Part shown: positions 10,478 through 20,183 of the stretch, piece after piece
How positions within the stretch are numbered: position 1 is the first letter of the stretch
Layout: each line of letters opens with the position of its first letter
Source: Betaproteobacteria bacterium
GTDB lineage: Bacteria > Pseudomonadota > Gammaproteobacteria > Burkholderiales > Rhodocyclaceae
DNA: 42,084 bases
Assembly: GCA_019136545.1 (NCBI GenBank)
Contig: JAGVUA010000003.1
Location: 1-42,084, forward strand
Direction of reading: 5' to 3'
Made by a program: the position numbers and the translations under genes
Notes under the pieces: generated by a model
Databases searched by the model: none
Seen by the model: only the letters and a program-made list of their open reading frames with translations
What the model was told of the DNA's origin: nothing

Positions 10478-12502
10478 TCAATAGGTGTACCGAAGGTTCA
10501 GCCAGGATGTCCGCCGATCGACGTCATCGCGCTCGAACAACGGCCCGCCGCCCGTGGCGTTCTGGATCACGAGCGCAATTTCGGCCTTGCCCGATCCCCA
10601 TTGAACGGTCTTGGCAATGCGTATATCGATCCGGTCCACGGCCGAAAGCAAATCGCCGCCCGACATCGTGCGCATCGCACCGACCCGGTAATAGCCTGCA
10701 CCGACTTGCCAGGCGCCGGGCAGGTTCTGCATGGCGAACAAGCTGACCGTGTGGCGGGGGCCGCTCTCTTCGATCGCCGCGGCGTCCGCGCCGCGCGCGT
10801 CGATGGTCGTGCGCGACAGCGCCAGGCGGATGTTCGTCTCGCGGCGCGGTTGCCAACGAACGCTCCCGGTCAGCGCCTTGATGGATGCCGAAGTATCGTT
10901 GCGGAAACCCCTCGTGCTCGCGTAGTAGCTGTCGAACGCCCCCATGGCCGTATCGACCGGATAGTCGTACAAGCCGATCAGGCGCTTGAGGCGGTGTTCG
11001 GTCGCGTGCAACTCGAGCTCGATGTGCCGATCGGGAAACTGCCCCAGGTACGACAGCTCGCGCGATTGAATACGTTCATCATCGAGCGCGTCGCGAGCCA
11101 GTGTCGACTGGACGAGCGGCAAATTGGCGAGTCTCGATCCCTGCGCCTGCAGCAGGGATCGCAGTCCGGCGGGAAGTTCGTAGCGCTTGTCCGCGCGCTC
11201 TTCGTACAGCATCGGCGTGCGCCGGCCCTCAGCCCAACGCACCCGCAGGGTGTGGCCCGGCAGGAACTGGTGATTCAGCGCGATGCTGGGGGATGCGCCG
11301 TTCTCGGACAGATTGTTCCATTCCCACATGGCGCCGCCCGAAACCGTCCAGCCGGGCGCCGGTTGCCACTCCAGGGTGCCGAACAAGCGGTAGAGCGTGC
11401 TGTGTTGCGCGGAACCCGTCGCGAAATACACGCGCGACTGGGTGCTGTCTTCGCGCCCCTGCAAGCCCCAAACGCCACGCAGGGTCGGGCTGAAACGATG
11501 GGTGCGCTGCATCTCCAGATCGTCGCGGCGATAGGAATAATCGAACGAGAGCGGATAGCGCCACGTACCGAACGGCCGAGGCAGGATCAGCGAATACGGC
11601 TGAGCTTCCCGGTGGCTGCGTTCGGAATGGAAAAGCTGCACCCAGAATTCTTCGTCCGCGCCCTGCACACGGGTCCATCGCAACTGCACCATGCCCTGGT
11701 CGTAGTTGCCGTCGCGCGGCCCATTCACGGGATTGGGCTCGTCGGAATAGGCGCCGTTCTGGGTCATGCCGCCGATGTAGGCGGCTTGCAGGCGCAGCTC
11801 GTCCTGCCCTCCCAGACGGTAATGGCTCCGCAGATTGACGAAAGTACCGCGCCGGTCGTCGGGATAGGACTCCAGTCCTCGATCGGCGCGTTGTCCGACC
11901 GTCAAGCGATAGCGCAAGTCGCCATCGTTGCCGGCGATGCGCAACACGCCATCGCGAATGCCTGTCATGCCGACGTTGGAAATCGCCTCGAACCTGCTTT
12001 CGGTTGCCGGATCGCGGGTGATGATGTTGACGACGCCGAGAAAGGCGTTGGCGCCAAAGGCCGCCGCGCTCGGCCCGCTGACGACCTCCAGACGCTCGAT
12101 GTCCTCGATCGCGATCGGCAGCTCGCTCCATTCCGCGCCTCCCCACATGGGGCTGTAGATCGACACGCCATCGATCAGCACCTGAAACTGCCTGAAATAG
12201 GGATCGGAGAGACCGTGGAAGCCAAGCGTCACTTTCCTGCCGTTATAAAGACCCACCGTCATGCCCGGCACGAGCCGGAACAGACTGGCCAGGTCGCGCG
12301 CGCCTGACGCCTTGATGGTGGCTTGGTCGATCACCGTCACCGCTGCTGGCGCGGCATCCAGCGTCTGGGTCAGCCGCGATGCCGTCAGGACGACAGGCAT
12401 CTCCGCGAAATACCCGGAATCGTCCGCCTGGCCGGCGGCGCCTGCCGCCCCATGGACCAACAGCCCGCCGACGAGCAGGAATGCGTGATTACCGGTTTTC
12501 AT
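10478..12502 (-). CDS. TonB-dependent outer-membrane receptor
   Basis: A 674-residue receptor with a signal peptide of about 22 residues. The plug domain starts near PVVLTASRLTQTLDAAPAAVTVIDQATIKASGARDLASLFRLVPGM and includes FQVLIDGVSIYSP, IEDIERLEVVSGPSAAAFGANAFLGVVNIITRDP. A 22-strand barrel occupies the rest, ending in SWLNLRYTY with a terminal aromatic residue. The plug resembles vitamin B12/siderophore-type receptors, but the substrate cannot be read from sequence. The ATG overlaps the end of the upstream methyltransferase gene by 14 bp, with a G-rich site GGGGGGCGAAA before it. The downstream gene is a periplasmic binding protein. No iron-box operator is visible because the start is embedded in the upstream gene. 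Confidence 0.9.
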   Translation of the reverse strand: MKTGNHAFLLVGGLLVHGAAGAAGQADDSGYFAEMPVVLTASRLTQTLDAAPAAVTVIDQATIKASGARDLASLFRLVPGMTVGLYNGRKVTLGFHGLSDPYFRQFQVLIDGVSIYSPMWGGAEWSELPIAIEDIERLEVVSGPSAAAFGANAFLGVVNIITRDPATESRFEAISNVGMTGIRDGVLRIAGNDGDLRYRLTVGQRADRGLESYPDDRRGTFVNLRSHYRLGGQDELRLQAAYIGGMTQNGAYSDEPNPVNGPRDGNYDQGMVQLRWTRVQGADEEFWVQLFHSERSHREAQPYSLILPRPFGTWRYPLSFDYSYRRDDLEMQRTHRFSPTLRGVWGLQGREDSTQSRVYFATGSAQHSTLYRLFGTLEWQPAPGWTVSGGAMWEWNNLSENGASPSIALNHQFLPGHTLRVRWAEGRRTPMLYEERADKRYELPAGLRSLLQAQGSRLANLPLVQSTLARDALDDERIQSRELSYLGQFPDRHIELELHATEHRLKRLIGLYDYPVDTAMGAFDSYYASTRGFRNDTSASIKALTGSVRWQPRRETNIRLALSRTTIDARGADAAAIEESGPRHTVSLFAMQNLPGAWQVGAGYYRVGAMRTMSGGDLLSAVDRIDIRIAKTVQWGSGKAEIALVIQNATGGGPLFERDDVDRRTSWLNLRYTY

Positions 12503-13292
12503 TTTCGCCCCCCCTTAAATCTCTTTGGCGCTTGGTTTCGAACAGACAGACGGCCGCGGCGGCGGCAACGTTCAAGGACTCCGTGCTGCTCGCCAAGGGT
12601 ATGGTGACGCGGCGTGTCGCCAGACCGGCAAGCCCCGGCGCGATTCCCGAGCCCTCGTTGCCGAAAATCCAGGCGATGTCCCCGCTCAAGTTCAGGCCGA
12701 ACAAGGATTCTCCCTGCCCCGCCATGGCGGCCAGGCTTTCGCCGCGAAATCGCCGGACCATGGTTTCAAGCACGCAGTCCTCGCGCAATCTGAGACTGAA
12801 ATGCGCGCCCTGGGCGGCGCGCAATACGCGCGGCGTCCAGGCGCCGGCACAGCCGGGGCCGAGCACGACGTCACCGATGCCCGCGGCCGCGGCGGTGCGC
12901 AGGATGGCACCGACGTTGCCCGCATCCTGGACCGCATCGAGCATCACGCAGCGTCCGCGAATGTCATCGTCGGGCATTGGCGGGACATCGATGACGCCGA
13001 GGATGCCAACGGGGGTGGCCACGCCGCTCAAGTCCCGAAACAGGCCGTCGGCGACCGTCATGACCTCGGCGCCCGGGCAATCGGCCAGCAAGCCGGCGAT
13101 TTCGGGTTTGCCCGATCCGGATTCGCTGACGACGATCAGCGCCGGAGAGCCGATCCGCCGCCGATAGCATTCCAGCAAATGCGGGCCGTCGATCAGCGTG
13201 CGGCCCTGGCGCTTGATTTCGCGCGAGTCCTTGACCAAGGCCCGCAAGGCCTTGATGGCGGCATTGTCGCGAGATGTGATTATCCTGCCCAA
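12489..13292 (-). CDS. SpoU/TrmH-family RNA 2'-O-methyltransferase, TTG start
   Basis: A 267-residue SPOUT methyltransferase. The N-terminus GRIITSRDNAAIKALRALVKDSREIKRQGRTLIDGPHLLE is the RNA-binding substrate domain. The SAM-binding knot motifs are LDAVQDAGNVGAILRTAAAAGI, FGNEGSGIAPGLAGLA and IPLASSTESLNVAAAAAV. The start is a TTG at 13292 with AGAGG six bases upstream; no ATG lies nearby and the family normally begins with ITSRDN a few residues in. The target (rRNA or tRNA) is unknown. It follows rnhB by 87 bp and overlaps the TonB receptor gene. Confidence 0.88.
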   Translation of the reverse strand: MGRIITSRDNAAIKALRALVKDSREIKRQGRTLIDGPHLLECYRRRIGSPALIVVSESGSGKPEIAGLLADCPGAEVMTVADGLFRDLSGVATPVGILGVIDVPPMPDDDIRGRCVMLDAVQDAGNVGAILRTAAAAGIGDVVLGPGCAGAWTPRVLRAAQGAHFSLRLREDCVLETMVRRFRGESLAAMAGQGESLFGLNLSGDIAWIFGNEGSGIAPGLAGLATRRVTIPLASSTESLNVAAAAAVCLFETKRQRDLRGGENENR

Positions 13293-13379
13293 AAGTGCCT
13301 CTGCGCCAAGAGTGGATTTCGATGCGCATTATGCCGAACCCATCGCCGGTCGCGACCCCGGTCGGCGCAATGAGCGCGC

Positions 13380-13937
13380 TTATTTCAGCAGTTGGCGAAC
13401 CGGGGCGAAGCTGCGTCGATGGCACGGCGCCGGCCCGTGGCGGCGCAGGGCATCGAGATGAACGGCCGTGCCATAGCCCATGTGACGATCGAAACCATAT
13501 TGCGGATAGTCGATGTGCAAGTGCAACATCCCCGCGTCCCGGCAGGTCTTGGCAAGAATCGACGCCGCCGAGATCGCGGCTTCGCTGGCATCGCCGCCGA
13601 TGATGGCCCGCGCCGGCAGGTCGATATCGGGGCAGCGGTTGCCATCCACCAGGACCTGCGTCGGTCGCAGGGGCAAAGCCTCGATGGCGCGCTTCATGGC
13701 GAGCATGGTGGCGCGCAGGATATTCAGGTGGTCGATTTCCTCGACGCTGGCTTCGGCGACCGCCCAGGCAATCGCCCGTTCCCGGATCGCCGCGGCCAAC
13801 CGTTGCCTGGTGCGGGCGGATAGCTTCTTCGAGTCGGCCAGGCCTGCTATCGGACGCTCGATATCCAGGATCACGGCGGCGGCGACCACCGGCCCCGCCA
13901 AGGGCCCACGCCCCGCCTCGTCTACGCCGCAGATCAT
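13380..13937 (-). CDS. rnhB: Ribonuclease HII
   Basis: Removes ribonucleotides and RNA from RNA-DNA hybrids. The protein is 185 residues. The catalytic carboxylates are Asp6, Glu7 ([14 protein letters not shown]), Asp98 (VLVDGN) and Asp116 ([17 protein letters not shown]). Their spacing equals that of E. coli Asp16, Glu17, Asp108, Asp126. The ATG at 13937 overlaps the lpxB stop (ATGA). The open frame continues upstream in antisense of lpxB's coding frame but has no rnhB character. lpxB-rnhB coupling is common in proteobacteria. Confidence 0.96.
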   Translation of the reverse strand: MICGVDEAGRGPLAGPVVAAAVILDIERPIAGLADSKKLSARTRQRLAAAIRERAIAWAVAEASVEEIDHLNILRATMLAMKRAIEALPLRPTQVLVDGNRCPDIDLPARAIIGGDASEAAISAASILAKTCRDAGMLHLHIDYPQYGFDRHMGYGTAVHLDALRRHGPAPCHRRSFAPVRQLLK

Positions 13938-15085
13938 CCGGCCTGGAGATACGGCAGGATGGCCGACGCGGCCTTTTCGGCGGTGCCTTGCCGCAACTGC
14001 CGATGCAGCGAGGCAAAGACGCGTCCCATCGCCGCCTTGACCTGAACGTCGCCGACCAGGTTGCCCAGCGCCTGGGCGAGATTGTCGGCCGATGCGTCGT
14101 CCTGCAGGAATTCCGGCACGACGAACCGGCCGGCGAGGATGTTGGGCAAGCCGATCCAGGGTTGCAGGCGCATGCGCCGCATGAGCTGCCAGGACAAGGG
14201 CGCCAGGCGATAGGCGATCACCATCGGCGCTTTCAGCAGCGCCGCCTCGAGGGTGGCCGTGCCGCTGGCGACCAGCGCCGCGTCGCATGCGGCGAGCGCT
14301 TCCCGCGCATGGCCGAACAGCAGTTTGAAAGGCAGGTCCTGGGCGCCCTGCCGCCAGATCGCTTCCTCGAACATCAGGCGGGTCTCGCGCGAGACCAGCG
14401 GCACGAGGAAAACGCTGTCCGGAAAACGGTTCAGCAGCCGCTGGGCGGTCTCCACCCAAAGATCCGCGAGTTGACGCAACTCGGACTGCCGGCTGCCCGG
14501 CAGCAAGGCGAACACCGGCCCCGCTACCTTGCTGACGCCGAGCTGCGCCTTGGCGCCCGCGCGATCGACCTCGAGCGGAATCATGTCGGCAAAAGGATGG
14601 CCGACGTAGCTGACCGGAATGCGCTGTCGCCGATAGATTTCCGGCTCGAAGGGAAACAAGGCCAGCATGTGGCTGACCGACCGCGCGATCTTGGCAAGCC
14701 GGCCGGACCGCCAGGCCCAGATCGAGGGACTGACATAGTGGATCGCCGGCACGCCGCGCGCCCTGAGTCGCGCTTCCAGCCAAAGGTTGAAGTCCGGCGC
14801 ATCCACGCCGATGAAGACATCCGGTCGTTGATCGATCAGCCTCGCCAGCAAGCGCCTGCGGATGCCGGCGATTTCCCGGTAGTGGCGCAGCGCTTCCGTG
14901 TAGCCATGCACCGCGAGCTTTTCCGATGGCCACCAGGCGTCGAAGCCTTCGCGCTGCATCTTCGGCCCGCCGATGCCGACAAACCGCGCGTTCGGCAAAT
15001 GCTGCCTGAGGGCGACGATCAGATGGGCAGCCAGAAGGTCGCCGGAAGCCTCACCGGCCACCATGGCCACCGTGACCGTGGACAT
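13934..15085 (-). CDS. lpxB: Lipid-A-disaccharide synthase
   Basis: A peripheral-membrane glycosyltransferase joining UDP-2,3-diacylglucosamine and lipid X to make the lipid A disaccharide. The protein is 383 residues, standard. Key motifs are [15 protein letters not shown] near the N-terminus, [51 protein letters not shown] and [21 protein letters not shown]. It shares one base with the lpxA stop (TGATG) and four with rnhB. Confidence 0.97.
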   Translation of the reverse strand: MSTVTVAMVAGEASGDLLAAHLIVALRQHLPNARFVGIGGPKMQREGFDAWWPSEKLAVHGYTEALRHYREIAGIRRRLLARLIDQRPDVFIGVDAPDFNLWLEARLRARGVPAIHYVSPSIWAWRSGRLAKIARSVSHMLALFPFEPEIYRRQRIPVSYVGHPFADMIPLEVDRAGAKAQLGVSKVAGPVFALLPGSRQSELRQLADLWVETAQRLLNRFPDSVFLVPLVSRETRLMFEEAIWRQGAQDLPFKLLFGHAREALAACDAALVASGTATLEAALLKAPMVIAYRLAPLSWQLMRRMRLQPWIGLPNILAGRFVVPEFLQDDASADNLAQALGNLVGDVQVKAAMGRVFASLHRQLRQGTAEKAASAILPYLQAG

Positions 15086-15858
15086 CAGCGAATGATTCCC
15101 CGCCCAGGCCGTGCCAGGAAATCCACCATCGGCGTCAATTCGGCAACCGTTGCGGCTTCGGCGGCGAGGATGGCGCGCGCCTCGTCGAGTTTGAGTCCGG
15201 ACTTGTAGAGCGTCTTGTAGGCGCGGCGTATCGCCATGACTGACTCTGGGGAGAAACCGCGCCGCTTCAGGCCCTCGCTGTTGATGCCGCGAGGTTCGGC
15301 GGTGTTGCCGGCCGCCATGACATAGGGCGGCAAGTCCTGCAGCAGGACAGTCCCCACGGCGGTCATGCTGTGGGCGCCCAACCAGACGAACTGGTGCACG
15401 CCGGTAAAGCCGCCCAGAATCACCCAGTCGCCGACATGCACGTGGCCGGCGAGCTGAGCGTTGTTGGCGAAAATGGTGTGGTTGCCGACCTGGCAGTCAT
15501 GGGCGAGGTGAACGTAAGCCATGATCCAGTTGTCATTGCCAAGGCGGGTCACGCCGGCATCCTGGGCGGTGCCGCAATTCAGCGTGCAGAACTCCCGGAT
15601 GGTGTTGCGATCGCCGATCTCCAGCCGGGTCGGCTCGCCGGCATACTTCTTGTCCTGCGGCACTTCGCCGACGGAGCAGAACTGGAAAATTCGGTTGTCG
15701 CGGCCGATGCGGGTATGGCCGCCGATGACGACATGGGAGCCGATCCAGGTGTTGTCGCCGACCTCGACATGCTCGCCGATCACCGAATACGGCCCGACCT
15801 CGACTCCTGCGCCGAGTCGCGCGCCGGCATGGACGATGGCCGTGGGATGGATGTTCAT
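15085..15858 (-). CDS. lpxA: UDP-N-acetylglucosamine O-acyltransferase
   Basis: First acylation in lipid A synthesis, from acyl-ACP to UDP-GlcNAc. The ATG at 15858 ([16 protein letters not shown]) overlaps the fabZ stop by 4 bp. A longer open frame begins at 15879 but lacks family character. The 257-residue protein is a left-handed beta helix built of hexapeptide repeats ([14 protein letters not shown] and onward). The catalytic region [26 protein letters not shown] has His117 and His120 equivalent to E. coli His122 and His125. It lies in the lpxD-fabZ-lpxA-lpxB block. Confidence 0.97.
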   Translation of the reverse strand: MNIHPTAIVHAGARLGAGVEVGPYSVIGEHVEVGDNTWIGSHVVIGGHTRIGRDNRIFQFCSVGEVPQDKKYAGEPTRLEIGDRNTIREFCTLNCGTAQDAGVTRLGNDNWIMAYVHLAHDCQVGNHTIFANNAQLAGHVHVGDWVILGGFTGVHQFVWLGAHSMTAVGTVLLQDLPPYVMAAGNTAEPRGINSEGLKRRGFSPESVMAIRRAYKTLYKSGLKLDEARAILAAEAATVAELTPMVDFLARPGRGIIR

Positions 15859-16301
15859 TCGGTCGAGCGCAGCGTGCACATCAGTTCCGCCTCGGCGGCG
15901 ATCTGTCCGTCGACCCTGGCGGTTGCCGCGTATTTCCAGATGCTGCGCCTGCTGGTCAGGATCGAGACTTCCAAAATCAACTGATCGCCGGGCATCACCG
16001 GACGCTTGAAGCGCGCGCCGTCGATGCCGACGAAGTAATACACCGAATTGTCGTCCGACTTGCTGCCCATGGTCTTGAAGGACAATATCGCCGCCGTCTG
16101 CGCCATCGCCTCGACGATCAGGACGCCGGGCATCACCGGATGATGCGGATAGTGGCCGGGAAAGAACGGCTCGTTGATGGTGACGTTCTTCAAGGCGGTG
16201 ATGCGTTCACCAGGCACCAGATCGAGCACGCGATCGACCAGGAGAATGGGATAGCGGTGCGGCAGATAGTCCAGTATCTGGTGGATGTCCATCGACGTCA
16301 T
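15855..16301 (-). CDS. fabZ: 3-hydroxyacyl-ACP dehydratase FabZ
   Basis: Dehydrates 3-hydroxyacyl-ACP in fatty acid elongation and competes with LpxA/LpxD for hydroxyacyl-ACP. The protein is 148 residues with a hot-dog fold. The central helix [23 protein letters not shown] carries catalytic His50 and Glu64. The ATG at 16301 is kept over an internal ATG three codons later because GGAG lies at a suitable distance. It overlaps lpxD and lpxA by 4 bp each. Confidence 0.97.
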   Translation of the reverse strand: MTSMDIHQILDYLPHRYPILLVDRVLDLVPGERITALKNVTINEPFFPGHYPHHPVMPGVLIVEAMAQTAAILSFKTMGSKSDDNSVYYFVGIDGARFKRPVMPGDQLILEVSILTSRRSIWKYAATARVDGQIAAEAELMCTLRSTE

Positions 16302-17326
16302 GTTTTTTTCTCCAGATCGGCCAAGCGGGCCTCGAGCACACGGATTCTATCGGCCATGGCGTCCAGATGACGCAGGCGGGAAAAATTCCTCAGCCACTGG
16401 CCATGCTCCAGGAAAGGCACCGATCCGGTATAGGTACCGGCTTGCGCAATGGACTTGGTCACGAGCGTGCCGGAGGAAATACTGACATCGTCGGCGATCG
16501 TCAGATGGCCGATGATCATCGCCGCGCCCCCCACGGTGCAGCGGCGACCGATGCGCGTACTGCCGGCGATGCCGACACAACCGGCGATGGCGGTATGAGC
16601 GCCGATGCGCACGTTATGGGCAATCTGGATCTGGTTGTCGAGTTTGACCCCCGTTTCGATGATCGTGTCGTCGATCGCGCCCCGATCGATGGTGGTGTTG
16701 GCGCCGATCTCGACATCGTCGCCGATGACCACCCGACCGGTCTGCGGAATCTTCAGCCAGGCGCCGTCGTCCTCCCGCGCAAACCCAAAGCCGTCGGCGC
16801 CGATGACGGCGCCGGAATGGATGATGGCGCGATCGCCGATGACGCATCCGGCGTAGATGGCCACACCCGCGTGCAAGCGTGAGCCGGCGCCGATGCGGCA
16901 TCCGCGACCCAGGCTGCAATTGGCGCCGATGACGACATCGTCGCCGATCGCGACATCGTCATCGACATAAGTGTTGGCGCCGATGCTGGCGCTGGCGGGA
17001 ACCGCCGAAAGGATGACGGCGGTCGGATGCACGCCCGCCGGCGGCTTGACCGGGGCATGCAGCCATTGAGCAACCCGCGCGAAATACAGGTAGGGCTGAG
17101 GCGTCAGAATCGCCGCCGTCGGGCACTCCGCAGCCGCCTCCGCCGGGACGATGACCGCCGAGGCGCGGGTCTTGGCCAACTGCGACCGGTATTTCGGGTT
17201 GGCCAGAAAGCTCAGGTCGCCGGGAGCGGCGCCATCAAGCGTGGCGATGCGGGAAACGACCGTCTTCCCATCGCCGGCCAGTTGCCCGCCCAGCCGTTCG
17301 ACGATTTCATCCAGGCAGAGCGGCAC
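16298..17326 (-). CDS. lpxD: UDP-3-O-(3-hydroxyacyl)glucosamine N-acyltransferase, GTG start
   Basis: Adds the N-linked hydroxyacyl chain in lipid A synthesis. The protein is 342 residues. The N-terminal uridine-binding domain contains [15 protein letters not shown] and [13 protein letters not shown]. The hexapeptide-repeat beta helix follows from about residue 98, with the catalytic His237 in [14 protein letters not shown]-terminal helix ([25 protein letters not shown]) ends the protein. The start codon is GTG at 17326, three bases after the skp stop. Confidence 0.97.
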   Translation of the reverse strand: MPLCLDEIVERLGGQLAGDGKTVVSRIATLDGAAPGDLSFLANPKYRSQLAKTRASAVIVPAEAAAECPTAAILTPQPYLYFARVAQWLHAPVKPPAGVHPTAVILSAVPASASIGANTYVDDDVAIGDDVVIGANCSLGRGCRIGAGSRLHAGVAIYAGCVIGDRAIIHSGAVIGADGFGFAREDDGAWLKIPQTGRVVIGDDVEIGANTTIDRGAIDDTIIETGVKLDNQIQIAHNVRIGAHTAIAGCVGIAGSTRIGRRCTVGGAAMIIGHLTIADDVSISSGTLVTKSIAQAGTYTGSVPFLEHGQWLRNFSRLRHLDAMADRIRVLEARLADLEKKT

Positions 17327-17329
17327 GGT

Positions 17330-17872
17330 TCACTTCAAGGGCATGTCCTTGGCTTCCTGCAGCGCCTTGATCACCTTGTCGGTCAGGTCGATTCGATTGC
17401 TGACGACAACGGCCTCCTGCAGGATCAGGTCGTATTTTTCGCTTTCCGCGACCTGCTTGATGATTTTGTTGACCCGTTCGTAGATTGCCGACATCTCCTC
17501 GTTCTGACGGAGATTGAGATCCTCGCGGAACTCGCGCTGGCGGCGCTGGAACTCACGATTCAGGTCGTTGAACTCGCGTTCCTTGTTGCGGCGGTCGGCC
17601 TCGGACATGGTGACGGCGTTCTTCTCCAGCCCTTCCTGCATGCTCTGCAATTGCTTGCCCAGCTTCTGCAGGTCCTGATCGCGCTTCTCGAACTCCTTCT
17701 CGAGCTTCTTCTTGGCTTTGGCGGCCTGGGGCGATTCGTTGATGACGCGCTGGCCGTTGACGAAACCGATCTTGATTTCCGGCTCGGCGGCGCGCACCCC
17801 TCCGGCGGCGAGTCCCCCCAGGGAAGCCATGGCGAACAAGCACGCGAACGTCTGAGTAAGCAACTTCTTCAA
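17330..17872 (-). CDS. skp: Periplasmic chaperone Skp/OmpH, TTG start
   Basis: Holds unfolded outer-membrane proteins in the periplasm before BamA. I start at a TTG at 17872, giving a 180-residue product: a basic KKLLTQ tip, hydrophobic core and AAG-GVRAA cleavage region form a normal signal peptide. The open frame extends to 17971 but runs through the bamA 3' end and has no ATG nearby; GGGAG lies about nine bases before the TTG. The mature part begins PEIKIGFVNGQRVINESPQAAKAKKKLEKEFEKR and continues as the long charged coiled-coil tentacles typical of Skp. It lies 25 bp after bamA. Confidence 0.93.
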   Translation of the reverse strand: MKKLLTQTFACLFAMASLGGLAAGGVRAAEPEIKIGFVNGQRVINESPQAAKAKKKLEKEFEKRDQDLQKLGKQLQSMQEGLEKNAVTMSEADRRNKEREFNDLNREFQRRQREFREDLNLRQNEEMSAIYERVNKIIKQVAESEKYDLILQEAVVVSNRIDLTDKVIKALQEAKDMPLK

Positions 17873-17897
17873 AGCATCAAGCTCCCATTCGACATCA

Positions 17898-20180
17898 TCA
17901 GAATACCGTACCCATCTGGAACTGGAACCGCTGAATCTTGTCATTATCCTTCTTGTTGAGCGGCTGACCAATACTGAACTTCAACGGCCCCATGGGTGAG
18001 TTCCAAGCCGCGGCAAGACCCGTGCTATAGCGCAAGTCGGCCGCCTTCATCTTTTCACCCGTGCCCCAGACCTGGCCAAAGTCAATGAACGCCCCGATGC
18101 GCAAGGACTTGTCCTGTCCCATGCCCGGCATGGGGAACAGCAGTTCGGCGCCGCCCACCACCCGCCGGTTGCCGCCGATCGATTCGTTGGTGGCCGCATC
18201 GCGCGGACCCAGCGAGCCATTGTCGAAGCCGCGGACGGAGCCGATGCCGCCCGCATAGAAATTCTTGAAGAACGGCAGCGACCTGTTGCTATAACCGTCG
18301 GCGTACCCGAACTCCCCGTTCAGGGCGAGCGTGTAATCGCGCCACAAGGGCAGATAATGCTGAATCTGGTAGTTCAGCTTGTAGTAGCGCAAGTCGCCGC
18401 CGGGAACCGCCACCTCGGCGCCAAGCCGGTGAATATAGCCCTTGGTCGGATAGAGGCGGCTGTCGATCGTGTCCTTGGCCCACCCGATCGATCCGACGAT
18501 ACTGCTGTTGGAATTGCCGTTCTCCGCCACGTAGTCCTGGAAGCGCTGCGGGCTGGCGGTGGTGACCTTCAATCGGGTCTGGTCGACGGCCAGTCCGAAA
18601 TTGATCGAATCGTCCTCGCTGATCGGCACGCCAAAGCGCACCCCGCCGCCGTTCGACTTGGCGCCATATGTCCCGATGGTCGACAGCGACGTCGAATCGT
18701 AATTGCGGTGGTAGACGTCGAAGCCGCGCGATACGCCGTCGACGGTGTAGTAAGGGTCGGTATAGGAGAAGGAATAAACCGTATTCGACTTGCTGCTGTT
18801 GATGCCGATGCCGACGAAGTTGCCGCTGCCGAACATGTTTTGCTGTTGAACCGAGCCCGACAGCACCAATTTTTCCGAACTGGAAAAACCCAAGCCCAGC
18901 ATCAAGGCGCCGGTGGCCTTTTCCTTGACATTGACATTGACGTCGACCTGGTCCGTGGTGCCGGGAACGGGCGGCGTTTCCAGCGTCACCTCCTCGAAAT
19001 AGCCGAGGCGGTCCACGCGCGTGCGCGAGCGGTTGATCTTCTCGCCGTCATACCAACTCGATTCCATCTGGCGCATTTCGCGACGAATGACTTCGTCGCG
19101 CGAGCGCGAATTGCCCGTGATGTTGATGTTGCGCACGTAGACGCGGCGACCCGGATCGACGTAGATGGTGAACGCCACCTGGCGCTTCTCCTTGTCCAGT
19201 TCCGGCGCCGCGTTGACGTTGGCAAAGGCATAGCCATCGTTGCCCAGGCGGTCGGCGATGGCCTTGGTCGACTCGGTCAGCCGCTCGCGCGAATAGGTTT
19301 CCCCCGGCGCGACCTTGACGAGCTTGATCAATTCCTCTTCCGGCAAGAGAAGGTCGCCCGCCAGCTTGACCGACGATATCGAATACTGCTCGCCCTCGGA
19401 AATATTGACGGTGATGTAAATGTCCTGCTTGTCGGTGGAAATCGAAACCTGGGTCGATTCGACGTTGAATTCGAGGTAGCCCCGGTTCAGGTAAAAGGAG
19501 CGCAGGCTCTCCAGGTCGCCCGACAGCTTCTGCTTCGAATACTGGTCGTTCTTGGTATACCAGCTCAGCCAGTTGGGCGTGCGCAGCACGAACAGGTCGA
19601 GCAGTTCCTTTTCCTTGAACGCGGTGGCGCCGATGATATTGATCTGCTTGATCTTGGCGATCTCGCCCTCATCGACGCTGAAGCTGATGCCGACGCGATT
19701 GCGCTCCAGGGGCGTGACGGTCGTCGTGATCTGGACGGCATAATGGCCGCGGCTGAGGTATTGCCGCTTGAGTTCCTGCTCGGCGCGCTCGACCAGCGCG
19801 CGGTCGAAGATGCGCGACTCGGCCAGTCCGACGTCGCGCAAGCCCTTGCGCAGCTGATCCTTGTCGAACTCCTTGATCCCGACGAAATCCACGGCGGCAA
19901 TGGCTGGCCTTTCCTCGAGCAGCACGACCAGCACGCCGTTATCGACCTCGAGCCGCACATCCTTGAAGAAGCCCGTGGCGAAGAGCTTCTTGATCGCCTC
20001 GGCGGCCTTGTCGTCGGTCATGGTGTCGCCCACCTTGACCGGCAAATAGTTGAAAACGGTGCCGGCTTCGGTGCGCTGAATCCCTTCGACCCGAATATCC
20101 TTGATGATCACCGGATCGAGCGCATACACCCCCGGCGCCAGAATGGCCGCAATCAGGCCTGCAATAGCGTTCTTCGTCAT
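17898..20180 (-). CDS. bamA: Outer-membrane protein assembly factor BamA
   Basis: Core of the BAM complex that inserts beta-barrel proteins. The 760-residue protein starts with a signal peptide (AIAGLIAAILAPGVYA), then five POTRA domains to about residue 345 (first: IIKDIRVEGIQRTEAGTVFNYLPVKVGD). The 16-strand barrel includes the conserved loop-6 motif VRGF around residue 649 and ends FQMGTVF with the terminal Phe recognised by BAM itself. It lies 3 bp after rseP. bamA between rseP and skp is the conserved order. Confidence 0.98.
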   Translation of the reverse strand: MTKNAIAGLIAAILAPGVYALDPVIIKDIRVEGIQRTEAGTVFNYLPVKVGDTMTDDKAAEAIKKLFATGFFKDVRLEVDNGVLVVLLEERPAIAAVDFVGIKEFDKDQLRKGLRDVGLAESRIFDRALVERAEQELKRQYLSRGHYAVQITTTVTPLERNRVGISFSVDEGEIAKIKQINIIGATAFKEKELLDLFVLRTPNWLSWYTKNDQYSKQKLSGDLESLRSFYLNRGYLEFNVESTQVSISTDKQDIYITVNISEGEQYSISSVKLAGDLLLPEEELIKLVKVAPGETYSRERLTESTKAIADRLGNDGYAFANVNAAPELDKEKRQVAFTIYVDPGRRVYVRNINITGNSRSRDEVIRREMRQMESSWYDGEKINRSRTRVDRLGYFEEVTLETPPVPGTTDQVDVNVNVKEKATGALMLGLGFSSSEKLVLSGSVQQQNMFGSGNFVGIGINSSKSNTVYSFSYTDPYYTVDGVSRGFDVYHRNYDSTSLSTIGTYGAKSNGGGVRFGVPISEDDSINFGLAVDQTRLKVTTASPQRFQDYVAENGNSNSSIVGSIGWAKDTIDSRLYPTKGYIHRLGAEVAVPGGDLRYYKLNYQIQHYLPLWRDYTLALNGEFGYADGYSNRSLPFFKNFYAGGIGSVRGFDNGSLGPRDAATNESIGGNRRVVGGAELLFPMPGMGQDKSLRIGAFIDFGQVWGTGEKMKAADLRYSTGLAAAWNSPMGPLKFSIGQPLNKKDNDKIQRFQFQMGTVF

Positions 20181-20183
20181 GAA

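Noticed and set aside
9935-12307. Plus-strand open frame of 790 codons
   Set aside because: Antisense to the TonB receptor and binding-protein genes; no start signals and no family resemblance.
13938-14933. N-terminal extension of rnhB
   Set aside because: The frame is open upstream but lies over lpxB; RNase HII starts at the ATG at 13937 with catalytic residues at the expected distance.
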